The position numbers were made by a program, and so were the translations under genes. The notes under the pieces are model-generated. The model was given only the letters and a program-made list of their open reading frames with translations, was not told the DNA's origin and searched no databases. Below are positions 24,330-33,666 of a stretch of DNA of 64,000 nucleotides, piece by piece (position 1 is the stretch's first letter; each line of letters opens with the position of its first letter). Source of the DNA: Magnetococcales bacterium (lineage in GTDB: Bacteria > Pseudomonadota > Magnetococcia > Magnetococcales > DC0425bin3); assembly GCA_015231175.1 (NCBI GenBank), contig JADGBZ010000011.1, forward strand, positions 1 to 64,000, read 5' to 3'.

Positions 24330-25738
24330 TCAGAGACCTTCCGGGGTTTTGGTGTGGGAAAGGGCATCAAGACGCCAACGACCCATCGCTCGGAAGAGAG
24401 GTAACGTGCGGCGACTCGCTGCACATCCGCCGCCGTCACTGCGCGCATCCGTTCAGGAAAATGGATCACAAACTGGCGCCAATCCACGCCGCTGGTGATG
24501 GCTCGCCCCACATCCCAGGTCAATGACTGCACGGAGTCGCGTTCATAAACATGTTCGGCGATCAAAAAATTTTGCATCTTGGCAAGCTCACGTTCCGGGA
24601 CCGGTTCCCGTCCCAAACGAGTAACCTCCTCCCGGACAGCCTCCTCGACCCGGGCCGGAAAAGCTCCTTTGGCAAGCAGAATGTGGAAGGTGAGAAAAAC
24701 CGGATCCCGGCTGAGACTGGCGTAGTCAACAGTGACGGAGACGGCCAGTTTATCCTCCGTCACCAGACGCCGATACAGGCGACTGGAGAGTCCACGACCA
24801 AGGATGGCTCCAGCCAACTCCAGGGCAAAAGGGTCGTTCCCGGCGGCCCCATCAGTCATGGTTGGCGACAGAAAGCCCGCCATCCACAAGGGAACCTTGG
24901 CCTCTGCATCCAAAAAATCCAGACGGCGCGAAGTGGCAGGATACGGTTCCGGAGCCACCCGCTGCCGTTTGAGATGCGGGTCGCTGGGCAAAGGGGAAAA
25001 ATAGTGACGGACTTTTTGTTCCGCTTCGGAAAATTCCAAATCTCCGCCGATCACCAGGGTGGCATTGTTCGGTGCATAATACCTCCGATAGAATGCATCC
25101 AGATCCGCGACCGAAAGCCGACTGATATCCTCCATCCACCCAATCACCGGGCGTCCATACGGATGCGCCTGGTAGGCTGTCGCGAGAAACCGTTCTCCCA
25201 TGCGCGCCGCAGGCGTCGCCTCGCTGCGCATGCGCCTCTCCTCGCGGACGACCTTGTTTTCGGATTTAAACTTTGCCTCCCGCAACACCAGATTACGCAT
25301 GCGGTCCGCTTCCATCCGCAACGCCAGATCCAATTGGTCAGCGCCCAATTTGATATAATAGTTGGTGTAATCTTGGGACGTAGAGGCGTTGTCGGTGCCG
25401 CCGTTGCGGGCGACGATGCGGGAAAACTCCTCCGGCGCCAAACTTTTGGTGCCCTGAAACATCATATGTTCCAGCATGTGGGCCAGGCCTGTTTGGCCAG
25501 CCACCTCATCCATCGACCCGACGCGATACCAAACCTGGACCACCACCACCGGGGCGCGTTTTTCGCGCAGCAGGACGACCTGCAAGCCATTCTCAAGGGT
25601 AAAGTCCCGATAGTCGAGCTCAGCAGCCTGGAGAGTCACCGTTCCGAGGAACGCCAACAATCCCAGAACGACGCGCAGCCCGATGCGGGCGGACCACCGC
25701 TCCTTTCCACCTGAACGGGCTATGGACCAGGAACTCAT
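24326..25738 (-). CDS. M16 zinc metallopeptidase, catalytic subunit (PqqL/insulinase type)
   Basis: The 470-residue periplasmic protease has an N-terminal signal anchor (VVLGLLAFLGTVTLQAAE) and the inverted zinc motif HMLEH in GLAHMLEHMMFQGT, with the distal Glu in EADRMRNLVL or a following helix. It should degrade peptides in the envelope together with the non-catalytic partner. It lies 18 bp downstream of the DUF3035-like lipoprotein gene in the ribF-lspA operon. Confidence 0.93.
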   Translation of the reverse strand: MSSWSIARSGGKERWSARIGLRVVLGLLAFLGTVTLQAAELDYRDFTLENGLQVVLLREKRAPVVVVQVWYRVGSMDEVAGQTGLAHMLEHMMFQGTKSLAPEEFSRIVARNGGTDNASTSQDYTNYYIKLGADQLDLALRMEADRMRNLVLREAKFKSENKVVREERRMRSEATPAARMGERFLATAYQAHPYGRPVIGWMEDISRLSVADLDAFYRRYYAPNNATLVIGGDLEFSEAEQKVRHYFSPLPSDPHLKRQRVAPEPYPATSRRLDFLDAEAKVPLWMAGFLSPTMTDGAAGNDPFALELAGAILGRGLSSRLYRRLVTEDKLAVSVTVDYASLSRDPVFLTFHILLAKGAFPARVEEAVREEVTRLGREPVPERELAKMQNFLIAEHVYERDSVQSLTWDVGRAITSGVDWRQFVIHFPERMRAVTAADVQRVAARYLSSERWVVGVLMPFPTPKPRKVSE

Positions 25739-25756
25739 TGCAGCATACTCCTCGTG

Positions 25757-26134
25757 TCACTTGATCCAGCCCGGCAATTTTTCCTTCTGATCCCGCGACA
25801 CCGGCTCCGATTTTCTGGCAGAGCCAGTTCCGAACAAAATACTCCCAGCCGTCTGGGTCGCATCTGGAGCACCGGAAACAGCCGCCGTACCGACGGCGCC
25901 GGCAACAGGGCGGGATCCCTCCCCATGATCGCTCCGAGTGGTTGTGGATCCCGTTCCACCCGAGCCCGGCAAGGGCGGCAGGAGATCCAGATCTGGCGGA
26001 ATTTCAAGGGGTTCTCTTGTCGCAATGCGGCTGACATCCGGGGTATCGCTCTCCCACGGCAAACGAAATTTTCCGGAGCAGCCCGTCAACATCAAGGTCA
26101 TAACCAGGCATGCAAAACAGACCATTGGCCTCAT
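25757..26134 (-). CDS. DUF3035-like lipoprotein
   Basis: The 125-residue protein has a lipoprotein signal with lipobox LTGC (Cys19) and then the segment ATREPLEIPPDLDLLPPLPG, typical of the alphaproteobacterial DUF3035 lipoproteins. The rest is Gly/Ser/Thr-rich and probably disordered. It overlaps the lspA stop by ATGA; LspA is the enzyme that would cleave its signal peptide. Function unknown; perhaps linked to outer-membrane processing given the M16 genes next door. Confidence 0.8.
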   Translation of the reverse strand: MRPMVCFACLVMTLMLTGCSGKFRLPWESDTPDVSRIATREPLEIPPDLDLLPPLPGSGGTGSTTTRSDHGEGSRPVAGAVGTAAVSGAPDATQTAGSILFGTGSARKSEPVSRDQKEKLPGWIK

Positions 26135-26601
26135 GATTCCCCGTCTCCCGCATGGAAAAAATGTTCCCAGAGCAACATACCGATCCCCAGGGTGATGGCG
26201 CTATCCGCCACATTGAACACCGGCCAGGAGAGATCATGCCAATGAAGGTGAATAAAGTCCACCACCCATCCCCAACGCAGACGGTCCACCAGGTTACCCA
26301 CGGCGCCTCCCAGAACCAGCGCCAAAGCGCCGGCAGACCAATATCGCGTCGACAACCTGATCAAATGCAGCATCAAACCGATCGCCAACACAGCCACTCC
26401 GGCCAGGATGCCCAGTCGCCAGGGCGCCGACCACCCGGCAAACAGCCCAAACGCCGCCCCGATGTTGTGGACGATCACCAGGTCGATGAAGCCGGGGAGA
26501 ATGACCACACCTCCATCGACCAGGGTGAGGGATGCCATCCATTTGGTCAACTGGTCTGCGGCCAAAACCAGAAGCGCTACAAAAATGCCGAATTGGGTCA
26601 T
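26131..26601 (-). CDS. lspA: Lipoprotein signal peptidase (signal peptidase II)
   Basis: LspA cleaves the signal peptide of diacylglyceryl-modified prolipoproteins in the inner membrane. The 156-residue protein has four predicted transmembrane helices. The catalytic Asp pair is in GGAVGNLVDRL and FNVADSAITLG. The N-terminal helix contains ADQLTKW. It overlaps ribF and the lipoprotein gene by 4 bp each, so translation is coupled. Confidence 0.95.
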   Translation of the reverse strand: MTQFGIFVALLVLAADQLTKWMASLTLVDGGVVILPGFIDLVIVHNIGAAFGLFAGWSAPWRLGILAGVAVLAIGLMLHLIRLSTRYWSAGALALVLGGAVGNLVDRLRWGWVVDFIHLHWHDLSWPVFNVADSAITLGIGMLLWEHFFHAGDGES

Positions 26602-27599
26602 TGTTTCTGGATACCCCGACCGGTTGATGTCAAATCTTCCTCCTCATGCCCCCGGTCTTTCGGCATGGGATGCGGATCTGCGGCAAACCAGGCACGGGCT
26701 TCGGCGACATCCCGAACGATTCGGGCCTGCAGGGCCCCGGCATCGGGAAAATGAATTTCATCCCGCAAACGTTTGCGAAAACAGATTCTCAAAACACGCC
26801 GGTAGATGTCGCCGCACGTAACGAGCAGGTGAACCTCCAGGCGGAGTCCTTCGCCGCCAAAGGTGGGATTGTCACCCAGATTGGCGACCGCAGGCAGCCA
26901 CACCTCATCCACAAGCACCTCCACCACATAAACCCCCGGCGGAGGATGCAACAATCCTTCCAGACGAAAATTGGCGGTGGGAAAACCAAGTCCACGTCCC
27001 CGGCTGCGCCCGTGGACAACACGCCCTTCCACCTCAAACGGGCGCCCCAGCAAACGCTCCGCCATGGCAAAATCACCAGCCTGGACACACTCCCTGACCC
27101 GGGTGGAGGAGATGGTCTTCCCCTCCAGCTGGCAGGCCTCCTGCCGATGCACGCCAAACCCGTGGCGGGCGCCCAACTCCTGAAGCAGGGGATACGTCCC
27201 CTTCCCCCCGGCGCCAAATCGGAAATTAAACCCCACGAGAACCTCCCGCACCTGCAAGGCCCCCACCAAAAACCGATCGACGAAACGATCAGGCCCGAGG
27301 GCGGCAACATCCCGCGTGAAGCGAATCAAAAACAAGCCATCCACACCATGCCGGCCCATCCAGCGCACTTTGCCACGCAGCCCGGTGATGCGTGCGGGAG
27401 CGGAGATCGGCAACAGCAGGCGCTTGGGATGAGGCTCGAACGAGATGGCCACTGCCTTGGCGCCGTGCTGTCCCGCCAACGCCCGCAATGTCTGGAACAC
27501 CGCCTGATGCCCCAAATGAACGCCATCGAAGTTGCCAATGGTGACAACTGCGCCGCGAAACGTCTCTGGAAAATTTTGCACACCACGTATGATTTGCAT
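26598..27599 (-). CDS. ribF: Bifunctional riboflavin kinase / FAD synthetase
   Basis: RibF converts riboflavin to FMN and then FAD. The N-terminal adenylyltransferase domain has VTIGNFDGVHLGHQAVF and ISFEPHPKRLLLP; the kinase domain has GRSRGRGLGFPTANF and GVYVVEV. The start at 27599 (MQIIRGVQNF) fits family length (333 residues); an upstream in-frame GTG or ATG extension to 27797 would overlap the divergent ppiD. The ribF-lspA pair is common in Proteobacteria, where ileS usually lies between them; here ileS is missing. Confidence 0.93.
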   Translation of the reverse strand: MQIIRGVQNFPETFRGAVVTIGNFDGVHLGHQAVFQTLRALAGQHGAKAVAISFEPHPKRLLLPISAPARITGLRGKVRWMGRHGVDGLFLIRFTRDVAALGPDRFVDRFLVGALQVREVLVGFNFRFGAGGKGTYPLLQELGARHGFGVHRQEACQLEGKTISSTRVRECVQAGDFAMAERLLGRPFEVEGRVVHGRSRGRGLGFPTANFRLEGLLHPPPGVYVVEVLVDEVWLPAVANLGDNPTFGGEGLRLEVHLLVTCGDIYRRVLRICFRKRLRDEIHFPDAGALQARIVRDVAEARAWFAADPHPMPKDRGHEEEDLTSTGRGIQKQ

Positions 27600-27723
27600 A
27601 CAGGATTCGTGCCGACCCCTCTGCGTCCCATTCCATCCGCCGGCGCCGGTTGCCACCAGCCAAAACCCATCAACCGTGAGCAAGCTACCCAAAGCCGGTT
27701 TGTCAGTCAACGCAAGACGCGGG

Positions 27724-27752
27724 TTGAAATGCTCACGGGACCGGATTAGATT
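27724..27752 (+). promoter_or_regulatory. Candidate sigma-70 promoter for ppiD
   Basis: TTGAAA (27724-27729) and TAGATT (27747-27752) are separated by 17 bp. The start codon of ppiD is 45 bp downstream. Consensus match is good at -35 and fair at -10. Confidence 0.45.
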
Positions 27753-27797
27753 GCGGGGTGCCGCATCGTCATATTGCCCTTGAGGGAGCCGGAACAC

Positions 27798-29705
27798 ATG
27801 TTGAACGTCTTGCGTCGTAGCGCCAACAGCATCATCATCAAAGTTCTTCTGGTCTTCCTTGCCATCTCCTTCGGCATCTGGGGCATTGGCGACTATGCGC
27901 AGCGTGACTCGGAAACTCCGGTCGCCAAGGTGGCGGGGTATTCAATCTCCCAAAGGGAGTTCCAGCAGGCCTACGAGTCGTTTCTCAACAATCTGCGGCA
28001 AAGCTCCAACGGCAAGCTGGACAAAAAGACAGCTGAACTCCTGGGCATGAAACAGCAGGTTCTGGTGCGCATGATCCATCGTACCCTGGTCCAGGATATG
28101 GCCCGGCAACTCCGTCTCTCCGTCTCATCCGACCGGCTGCGGGGCCTCATCGCCGCCAACCCGGCGTTTCTCTCCGATGGTCAATTCGACGAAGAGCGGT
28201 ATCGTGCCATTCTGCACCGGGAGCATCTCAGCCCATCCCAGTATGAGGCCAACCTGGCCGTGGATTTGACCCTTTCCCAACTCGAAAAAACCCTGAGTCA
28301 GATCCCTCACCTGCCCAAATTGCTGCAAAAAGATTTGTTCCAGATGGAGCATGAGGAACGGACCATTCACACGCTGACCCTTGATCCGCGCAACCTTGAG
28401 GCAGAAATCAAGGTCACACCGGAACTTTTGCAAGCCTACCACGCCATGCATCAGACCCGTTTCATGACCCCTCTGCAAGTCAAGGTCGCCTATGTGACCC
28501 TGGATGCCGGGAGTGTCCGGGCGGATATCCAGGTCAGCGACCCGGAGATCGAAACCTACTATCAGGAACACCTGGCCGACTATCAGACGGAAGAGTCCCG
28601 TCAGGTCCGCCATATTCTGGCCAAGGCCTCCGCCGATGCCAGGGAGAGCGCCCAGGCTCTGGAAAAGATCCGCCAGGCCAAGGCCCGTATCCAGGGCGGC
28701 GACTCCTTTGCCGATGTAGCCCGCCAACTCTCCGATGATCCTTCAGCATCCCAGGGTGGAGATCTGGGCCTCCTGAAACATGGCATGACCGATCCTGTCT
28801 TTGAAAAGGCAGCCTTTTCGCTGGCTGAAAAAGGGCTCTCGGATCCCGTCAAGACCGATTTCGGTTATCATCTGATCCAGGTTGATCACATCCAACCTGC
28901 CGTCGTTCGTTCCTTGCAGAGCGTCACTGCCGAGATCCGCAGCCAGATCATCGAAGAAAAAATTCAGGATGCCATCTATGCCCGCTCCGTCACCTTGGAA
29001 GACCAACTGACACCTGAAGTCGATCTGCAAACCCTGGCGAAGGATCTCCGCCTCGGTTACCACGAGACCGATCTTTTCCAACACGATGATCCTCGTTTGC
29101 AGGGAGTCGAAAAACAGCCCAAATTCCAGGAGTCCGCCTTTGCCCTTGCCAAGGGGGGGCAGTCACCTCCCATCGAGGTGAGCGACAACACCTTTTTGGT
29201 TCTCAAGATATTGGACCGGCGGGAACCTCAGGCCATGAAACTGGACGAGGCCAAGGTACAGGTTGAAAAGGCGCTGCGTGCCGAGCAGGCCGGTCAGGAG
29301 GCCCGCAAAACCATGGAAAACCTTCTCCAGGCCATCCGCAAAGGGGAAAAATCCTGGGATGGGGCCGAAAATTTCCGCCCTGGCATCCATGCGGGCAGCT
29401 CTGCCCCGTTCACCTATGGTGGGCCCAGTCAAACCGCACCGGCCAGCAGCATTCGCAGAGCCGCTTTTCAGCTCTCCATGCAAGATCCTCTCTTCCCCAC
29501 CATCGTGCATGACGGCAAAAACTTGACCTTGATCCGCCTGACCGGCATACGCCACCCCACCGCCAACGCCGACGACCCGCCCTATAAAAAATCGTCGGAC
29601 GCCATGCGCAGCGAGCTGGGCAGTGAAATTTGGGATGGTTTCCTGGCCGAGCTGCGCCGACAAAATGACATTCAGATCGACCAGAAAGTTTTGGATACGT
29701 TTTGA
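27798..29705 (+). CDS. ppiD: PpiD-type periplasmic folding chaperone (SurA-N/parvulin)
   Basis: PpiD is an inner-membrane-anchored periplasmic chaperone near the Sec translocon. The 635-residue protein has an N-terminal anchor (IIIKVLLVFLAISFGIWGIG), a SurA-N-like helical domain, and one parvulin domain at about 270-365 (RQVRHILAK, SQGGDLGLLKHGM, TDFGYHLIQVDHI). The C-terminal region is another helical chaperone part. The start at 27798 (MLNVLRRSA) has GAGGGAG upstream. Confidence 0.93.
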   Translation: MLNVLRRSANSIIIKVLLVFLAISFGIWGIGDYAQRDSETPVAKVAGYSISQREFQQAYESFLNNLRQSSNGKLDKKTAELLGMKQQVLVRMIHRTLVQDMARQLRLSVSSDRLRGLIAANPAFLSDGQFDEERYRAILHREHLSPSQYEANLAVDLTLSQLEKTLSQIPHLPKLLQKDLFQMEHEERTIHTLTLDPRNLEAEIKVTPELLQAYHAMHQTRFMTPLQVKVAYVTLDAGSVRADIQVSDPEIETYYQEHLADYQTEESRQVRHILAKASADARESAQALEKIRQAKARIQGGDSFADVARQLSDDPSASQGGDLGLLKHGMTDPVFEKAAFSLAEKGLSDPVKTDFGYHLIQVDHIQPAVVRSLQSVTAEIRSQIIEEKIQDAIYARSVTLEDQLTPEVDLQTLAKDLRLGYHETDLFQHDDPRLQGVEKQPKFQESAFALAKGGQSPPIEVSDNTFLVLKILDRREPQAMKLDEAKVQVEKALRAEQAGQEARKTMENLLQAIRKGEKSWDGAENFRPGIHAGSSAPFTYGGPSQTAPASSIRRAAFQLSMQDPLFPTIVHDGKNLTLIRLTGIRHPTANADDPPYKKSSDAMRSELGSEIWDGFLAELRRQNDIQIDQKVLDTF

Positions 29706-29706
29706 C

Positions 29707-30135
29707 ATGCCAGCCAAGAACACACTCAAGGCCATTCCGATCATCGATGCCCATTCCGCTCAGCGGGTCGGGGGCTTTTGCGCCTCCCTTGATGCCGTCA
29801 CAACCGCCGAGTTGAGCGCCCTGCACCACCTGCGGGCATTGCACTCTGAAGCCGATGTCATCAAATCGCGCCTGGCCGCCACCCCGGATCCGGCAGCCCG
29901 GGAGGCGATGCAACAGCGGCTGATCACCCTGCGTCAGGATGCCGCGCATTGGCGCCAGATCCGTGAACAGGCCACTCAGGAAAAACATGTCGCTCTGGGC
30001 CATGCAACCCTGCCTGCCCTGCCGATCCTGGAACCTCATCCAAAACGTAACTATTCACCACCCTTGCAAGAAAAGCTTGGACATGAAAGCCTTTGTCAGG
30101 GCTTCGCCCCGAACCCCACCAGGACACCGTCTTAG
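29707..30135 (+). CDS. Unknown protein with repeat-derived C-terminus
   Basis: The 142-residue product begins 1 bp after the ppiD stop, which suggests coupling. Residues 1-110 are largely helical and rich in Ala, Arg and Gln (AELSALHHLRALHSEADVIK), with no recognised domain. About the last 30 residues (from RNYSPPLQEK) are translated from a GTAAC repeat inserted at 30047, so the native C-terminus is lost or extended. It may be a broken gene. Confidence 0.55.
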   Translation: MPAKNTLKAIPIIDAHSAQRVGGFCASLDAVTTAELSALHHLRALHSEADVIKSRLAATPDPAAREAMQQRLITLRQDAAHWRQIREQATQEKHVALGHATLPALPILEPHPKRNYSPPLQEKLGHESLCQGFAPNPTRTPS

Positions 30136-30194
30136 GCCCTGCCAGGGAGCCAGCCTCCTGGACCCCGATTCGTTGCCGGGTACTGAATGGTTAC
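30047..30194 (+). repeat. Complete 148-bp GTAAC repeat, plus extra half-terminus
   Basis: It has the left end GTAACTATTCACCACCC and right end GGGTACTGAATGGTTAC, with the standard interior. No flanking 8-bp duplication is seen (TCCAAAAC against GCTTTGCC). A further half-terminus, GGTCTCTGAACAGTTAC, lies 30 bp downstream at 30225-30241, directly before the methyltransferase gene. Confidence 0.85.
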
Positions 30195-30257
30195 GCTTTG
30201 CCCATTCCGATAGTGGCTTGAGATGGGGTCTCTGAACAGTTACAAAAAGGGAATGTC

Positions 30258-30950
30258 ATGTCGGAAATATCGGGAACAGACGCGGCGGTCGGGGAGTATT
30301 TTCTCGGGGATCGTCCAGAGGTCATTCAGCGCGTCCCCGAGTGGGCGAAAAGCGTCCTGGATGTCGGCTGTGGCGCCGGTCTGCTGGGGAAAAAACTCAA
30401 GGAGCGCGGCGTCAGCCGCGTCACGGGGATTGAACTGAACCCGGAAGCGGCACAGCTGGCAACCAGGCATCTGGATGCCGTATACACCGGTGATGCGGCC
30501 TCCATCCCGCTGGATTTTGCGCCAGGGGAGTTTGACACCATCATTTTCGCCGATGTCCTGGAACATCTGGTCAACCCCGGTGGACTCCTCGTGCGGTTGC
30601 GGCCCTATCTGGCCCCACATGGGGTCATTGTCACCAGCATTCCCAACGTGCGTTACTTCGGCATGCTCCACCATCTCGTCGAGGGCCACTGGACCTACGC
30701 CGACAGCGGCATCCTGGATCGCACCCATCTGCGTTTTTTTACCATTCGCGAAATGGTCAACATGTTGACGGCTGCCGGTTTTCGTCTGACTGACGTTTAT
30801 GAAAATCTGAATCAACAATATTACGAACGGCAACCCACCTCCTATCCGGCAGAGTTTACCAACGCCCGCTTGCGCATCACCGGATTGAGCGACTTTGAGT
30901 TTCGGGATCTTTTCGTCTTTCAATACATTTTGGTTGCGGCCCTGCCATGA
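30258..30950 (+). CDS. Class I SAM-dependent methyltransferase
   Basis: The 230-residue protein has the SAM-binding motif I VLDVGCGAGLLGKKL, an acidic residue after the second strand in GIELNPEAAQ, and motif IV-like FDTIIFADVLEHL. The pattern resembles UbiG/biotin-type or glycosyltransferase-linked methyltransferases, but the substrate is unknown. No operon partner is obvious; a TSUP permease follows 11 bp later. Confidence 0.85.
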   Translation: MSEISGTDAAVGEYFLGDRPEVIQRVPEWAKSVLDVGCGAGLLGKKLKERGVSRVTGIELNPEAAQLATRHLDAVYTGDAASIPLDFAPGEFDTIIFADVLEHLVNPGGLLVRLRPYLAPHGVIVTSIPNVRYFGMLHHLVEGHWTYADSGILDRTHLRFFTIREMVNMLTAAGFRLTDVYENLNQQYYERQPTSYPAEFTNARLRITGLSDFEFRDLFVFQYILVAALP

Positions 30951-30961
30951 CACACCCCTGA

Positions 30962-31696
30962 ATGGAAACCTTATGGGGGCCGGCCCTGGTCTTGATGGCC
31001 GTCGTCATTCTGGTTGGCGCCATCGTGCAGGGGTCCGTCGGATTCGGTCATGCCCTGGTGTCGGCGCCCGTGGCCATGCTGGTGTTGCCGGAGTTGGTTC
31101 CCGGCCCCATCATCGTGGTCAGCCTCGGCGTCACGCTGGCCACCCTTGCCCGCGATCACAAGACGATGGGACGCCCCCAGGGGCTCCTCTGGATCCTGGT
31201 CGGGCTTTTTCCTGGCCTTGGTTTGGGGTCTCAGGCCCTGGTTCTGCTCTCCCTGCGGGAGACAGACCTTTTTTTTGGCGGCGCCGTCCTGGTGACCGCC
31301 GGGATCTCCTTTGCCGGATGGCGGGTGCGCATCCACCCCCTGACCCTTGTTCCGGCTGGCCTCCTGGCTGGTTTCATGTCCATCACCACAACGATGGGTG
31401 GACCTCCCCTGGCCATCGCCCTTCAGGAGCTTCCCGGACCTCAACTGCGTGGAACCCTGGCGTTCTCCTTCATCGTCAGCACACTGACCTCACTCTCCGT
31501 CCTGCACGCCATCCACAGATTCGGCAGCAAAGAACTCAGCGTGGGTCTGTCGCTGTTGCCCTTTGCTCTGTTGGGTGTCTTCCTGTCGGCCCCTTTGGCC
31601 CACTGGCTTGACCGGGGCCGAACCCGCACCGCAGTCCTGTTGCTTGCGGCAGCCGCCGGTCTGCTCGTCATCATCCGGCAACTCACCCCCACATGA
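30962..31696 (+). CDS. TSUP/TauE-SafE family membrane permease
   Basis: The 244-residue integral membrane protein has about eight predicted helices. It contains the repeated family pattern (IVQGSVGFGHALVSAP in the first half; TTTMGGPPLAIALQELP in the second). TSUP proteins export sulfite, sulfoacetate or other small organosulfur anions; the substrate here is not determinable. Confidence 0.88.
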   Translation: METLWGPALVLMAVVILVGAIVQGSVGFGHALVSAPVAMLVLPELVPGPIIVVSLGVTLATLARDHKTMGRPQGLLWILVGLFPGLGLGSQALVLLSLRETDLFFGGAVLVTAGISFAGWRVRIHPLTLVPAGLLAGFMSITTTMGGPPLAIALQELPGPQLRGTLAFSFIVSTLTSLSVLHAIHRFGSKELSVGLSLLPFALLGVFLSAPLAHWLDRGRTRTAVLLLAAAAGLLVIIRQLTPT

Positions 31697-31739
31697 GCCG
31701 CACGGCCCCTGTCGACAGGCTCGTCAGGGTCAACGGGAA

Positions 31740-33653
31740 TCAGCGGCGCTGGTTGACCCACATTTTGGGTTTCGGCGCCGCCTGACGGAATTGGAACATG
31801 TCCCGAACCTGCCGGGCAACGCCCTCTCCGTCCAGGAGAAGTTCGGCCCGCAACTCCTTGCGGGTGCCCTGCGGAATGAAGGTATCGGGTATGCCCAGGG
31901 TACGCACCTGTAGCCCCGCGTCGAGAAAACCATCGGAGGCAAGAAACTCCAGCACGGCGGCGCCAAAGCCGCCACATATGGAGTTCTCCTCCAAAACCAT
32001 CATGGCGCCGTGGCCGGCGGCCTCACGCAGCAGAGCCATGTCCAAAGGTTTGACGAAACGGGCATCGTAGACGGCAGGCTGGATACCCTCCCGTTTGAGG
32101 ATATCGGCGGCCATCAGGGCAGCATGCACCATGGAACCGACGGCAACCAACGCAATACCCTTGCCCTCGCGCAGACGCCGCCCCACACCAACGGGAAGGG
32201 GCGTGGGCAGAGCGGGATCCAGACCCATGGCGGCGCCCCGGGGATACCTCAGGGCAACCGGCTTGCCGAGGGTCAGGGCCGTGGCGAGCATATGACGCAG
32301 TTCATTTTCGTCAGCCGGGGCCATCAACACCATGTCCGGGATGGCACGCAGAAAAGTCAGATCAAAAGCCCCGGCATGCGTCGCCCCATCTTCACCCACA
32401 ATGCCGCCTCGATCGACCGCAAAAACCATGGGCAGTTTTTGCAACACCACATCGTGGATGATCTGGTCATAGGCACGCTGCAAGAAGGTCGAGTAGATGG
32501 CCACGACCGGCAAGAGACCTTCACAGGCCAAACCGGCGGCAAAAGTGACGGCATGCTGCTCGGCAATACCGACATCGAAAAAGCGCTCCGGAAAACGCTC
32601 CTGGAACAGGTTCAGGCCTGTCCCCTCCGGCATGGCCGCCGTTATGGCGACGATGCGCCGATCCTTTTCGGCCAGGGAGACCAGAGTTTCGGCAAAGACC
32701 TGGGTAAAGGAGGGAATGACCCCATTGGACGGCAACCTCCCTGTCGTGCGGTCAAACGGCTGGACGCCATGATAGGTGCAGGGGCTGGCCTCCGCCGGTG
32801 GGAATCCCTTCCCCTTGCGGGTGACGACATGCAACAAAATGGGGCCGGAGAGGCGTTGTATATTGCGCAACGTGGGCAACAACTGGGTAAAGTCGTGTCC
32901 ATCGATGGGGCCGAAGTAGGTAAACCCCAACTCCTCGAACAACGTCCCTGGCGTGATCATGCCTTTCATGTGTTCTTCGGCGCGCCGGGCAGCGCCCAGG
33001 AGCGGTTCGGAAATTTTTTTCAGGACACGCCCGGTGCCATCCTTGATGGTGGTATAGATCCGTCCGCTCAGGATGCGGCTCAAATAAGCCGACATGGCGC
33101 CGACATTGGGGGAGATGGACATCTCGTTGTCATTGAGAACCACCACAAGACCCAAACCCCGGTGCTGCCCTGCATCGTTCAGGGCCTCGAAGCTCATGCC
33201 AGCCGTCATGGCCCCATCGCCGATGACGGCGATACATTTGCGTTTCTCCCCTTTCTGCCGCGAGGCAATCGCCATGCCCAAAGCCGCCGAGATCGACGTG
33301 GAGGAGTGTCCGGCGCCAAACGGGTCATAGGGGCTTTCCACACGTTTGGTAAATCCGGACAAACCATGCCGTTGGCGGAGGGTGCCCATGCGGTCACGGC
33401 GACCGGTCAGGATTTTGTGCGGATAGGATTGGTGACCCACATCCCATATCAAACGGTCTTCCGGGGTGTTGAAAATGTAGTGCAGAGCGATGGTCAACTC
33501 CACCACGCCCAGGCTGGCCCCCAGGTGACCCCCGGTCCGGGACACTGTGTCGATGGTCAACTCCCGCACCTCACTGGCCAACAGAGGCAGCTCGGCCTCG
33601 GCGAGTTTGCGAAGCTGGGATGGTTCGTCGATCTTTTCCAGGAGAGATGTCAT
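31740..33653 (-). CDS. dxs: 1-deoxy-D-xylulose-5-phosphate synthase
   Basis: DXS condenses pyruvate and glyceraldehyde-3-phosphate in the first step of the MEP isoprenoid pathway. The thiamine diphosphate site GDGAMTAGMSFEALNDAG is intact, as are the transketolase pyrimidine domain (VAIYSTFLQRAYDQIIHDV) and the DRGGIVGEDGATHAG loop. The start at 33653 (MTSLLEKI) gives 637 residues, the usual length. It follows ispA by 13 bp, and the two share an operon with xseB. Confidence 0.97.
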   Translation of the reverse strand: MTSLLEKIDEPSQLRKLAEAELPLLASEVRELTIDTVSRTGGHLGASLGVVELTIALHYIFNTPEDRLIWDVGHQSYPHKILTGRRDRMGTLRQRHGLSGFTKRVESPYDPFGAGHSSTSISAALGMAIASRQKGEKRKCIAVIGDGAMTAGMSFEALNDAGQHRGLGLVVVLNDNEMSISPNVGAMSAYLSRILSGRIYTTIKDGTGRVLKKISEPLLGAARRAEEHMKGMITPGTLFEELGFTYFGPIDGHDFTQLLPTLRNIQRLSGPILLHVVTRKGKGFPPAEASPCTYHGVQPFDRTTGRLPSNGVIPSFTQVFAETLVSLAEKDRRIVAITAAMPEGTGLNLFQERFPERFFDVGIAEQHAVTFAAGLACEGLLPVVAIYSTFLQRAYDQIIHDVVLQKLPMVFAVDRGGIVGEDGATHAGAFDLTFLRAIPDMVLMAPADENELRHMLATALTLGKPVALRYPRGAAMGLDPALPTPLPVGVGRRLREGKGIALVAVGSMVHAALMAADILKREGIQPAVYDARFVKPLDMALLREAAGHGAMMVLEENSICGGFGAAVLEFLASDGFLDAGLQVRTLGIPDTFIPQGTRKELRAELLLDGEGVARQVRDMFQFRQAAPKPKMWVNQRR

Positions 33654-33666
33654 ATCCAAAGCGGAA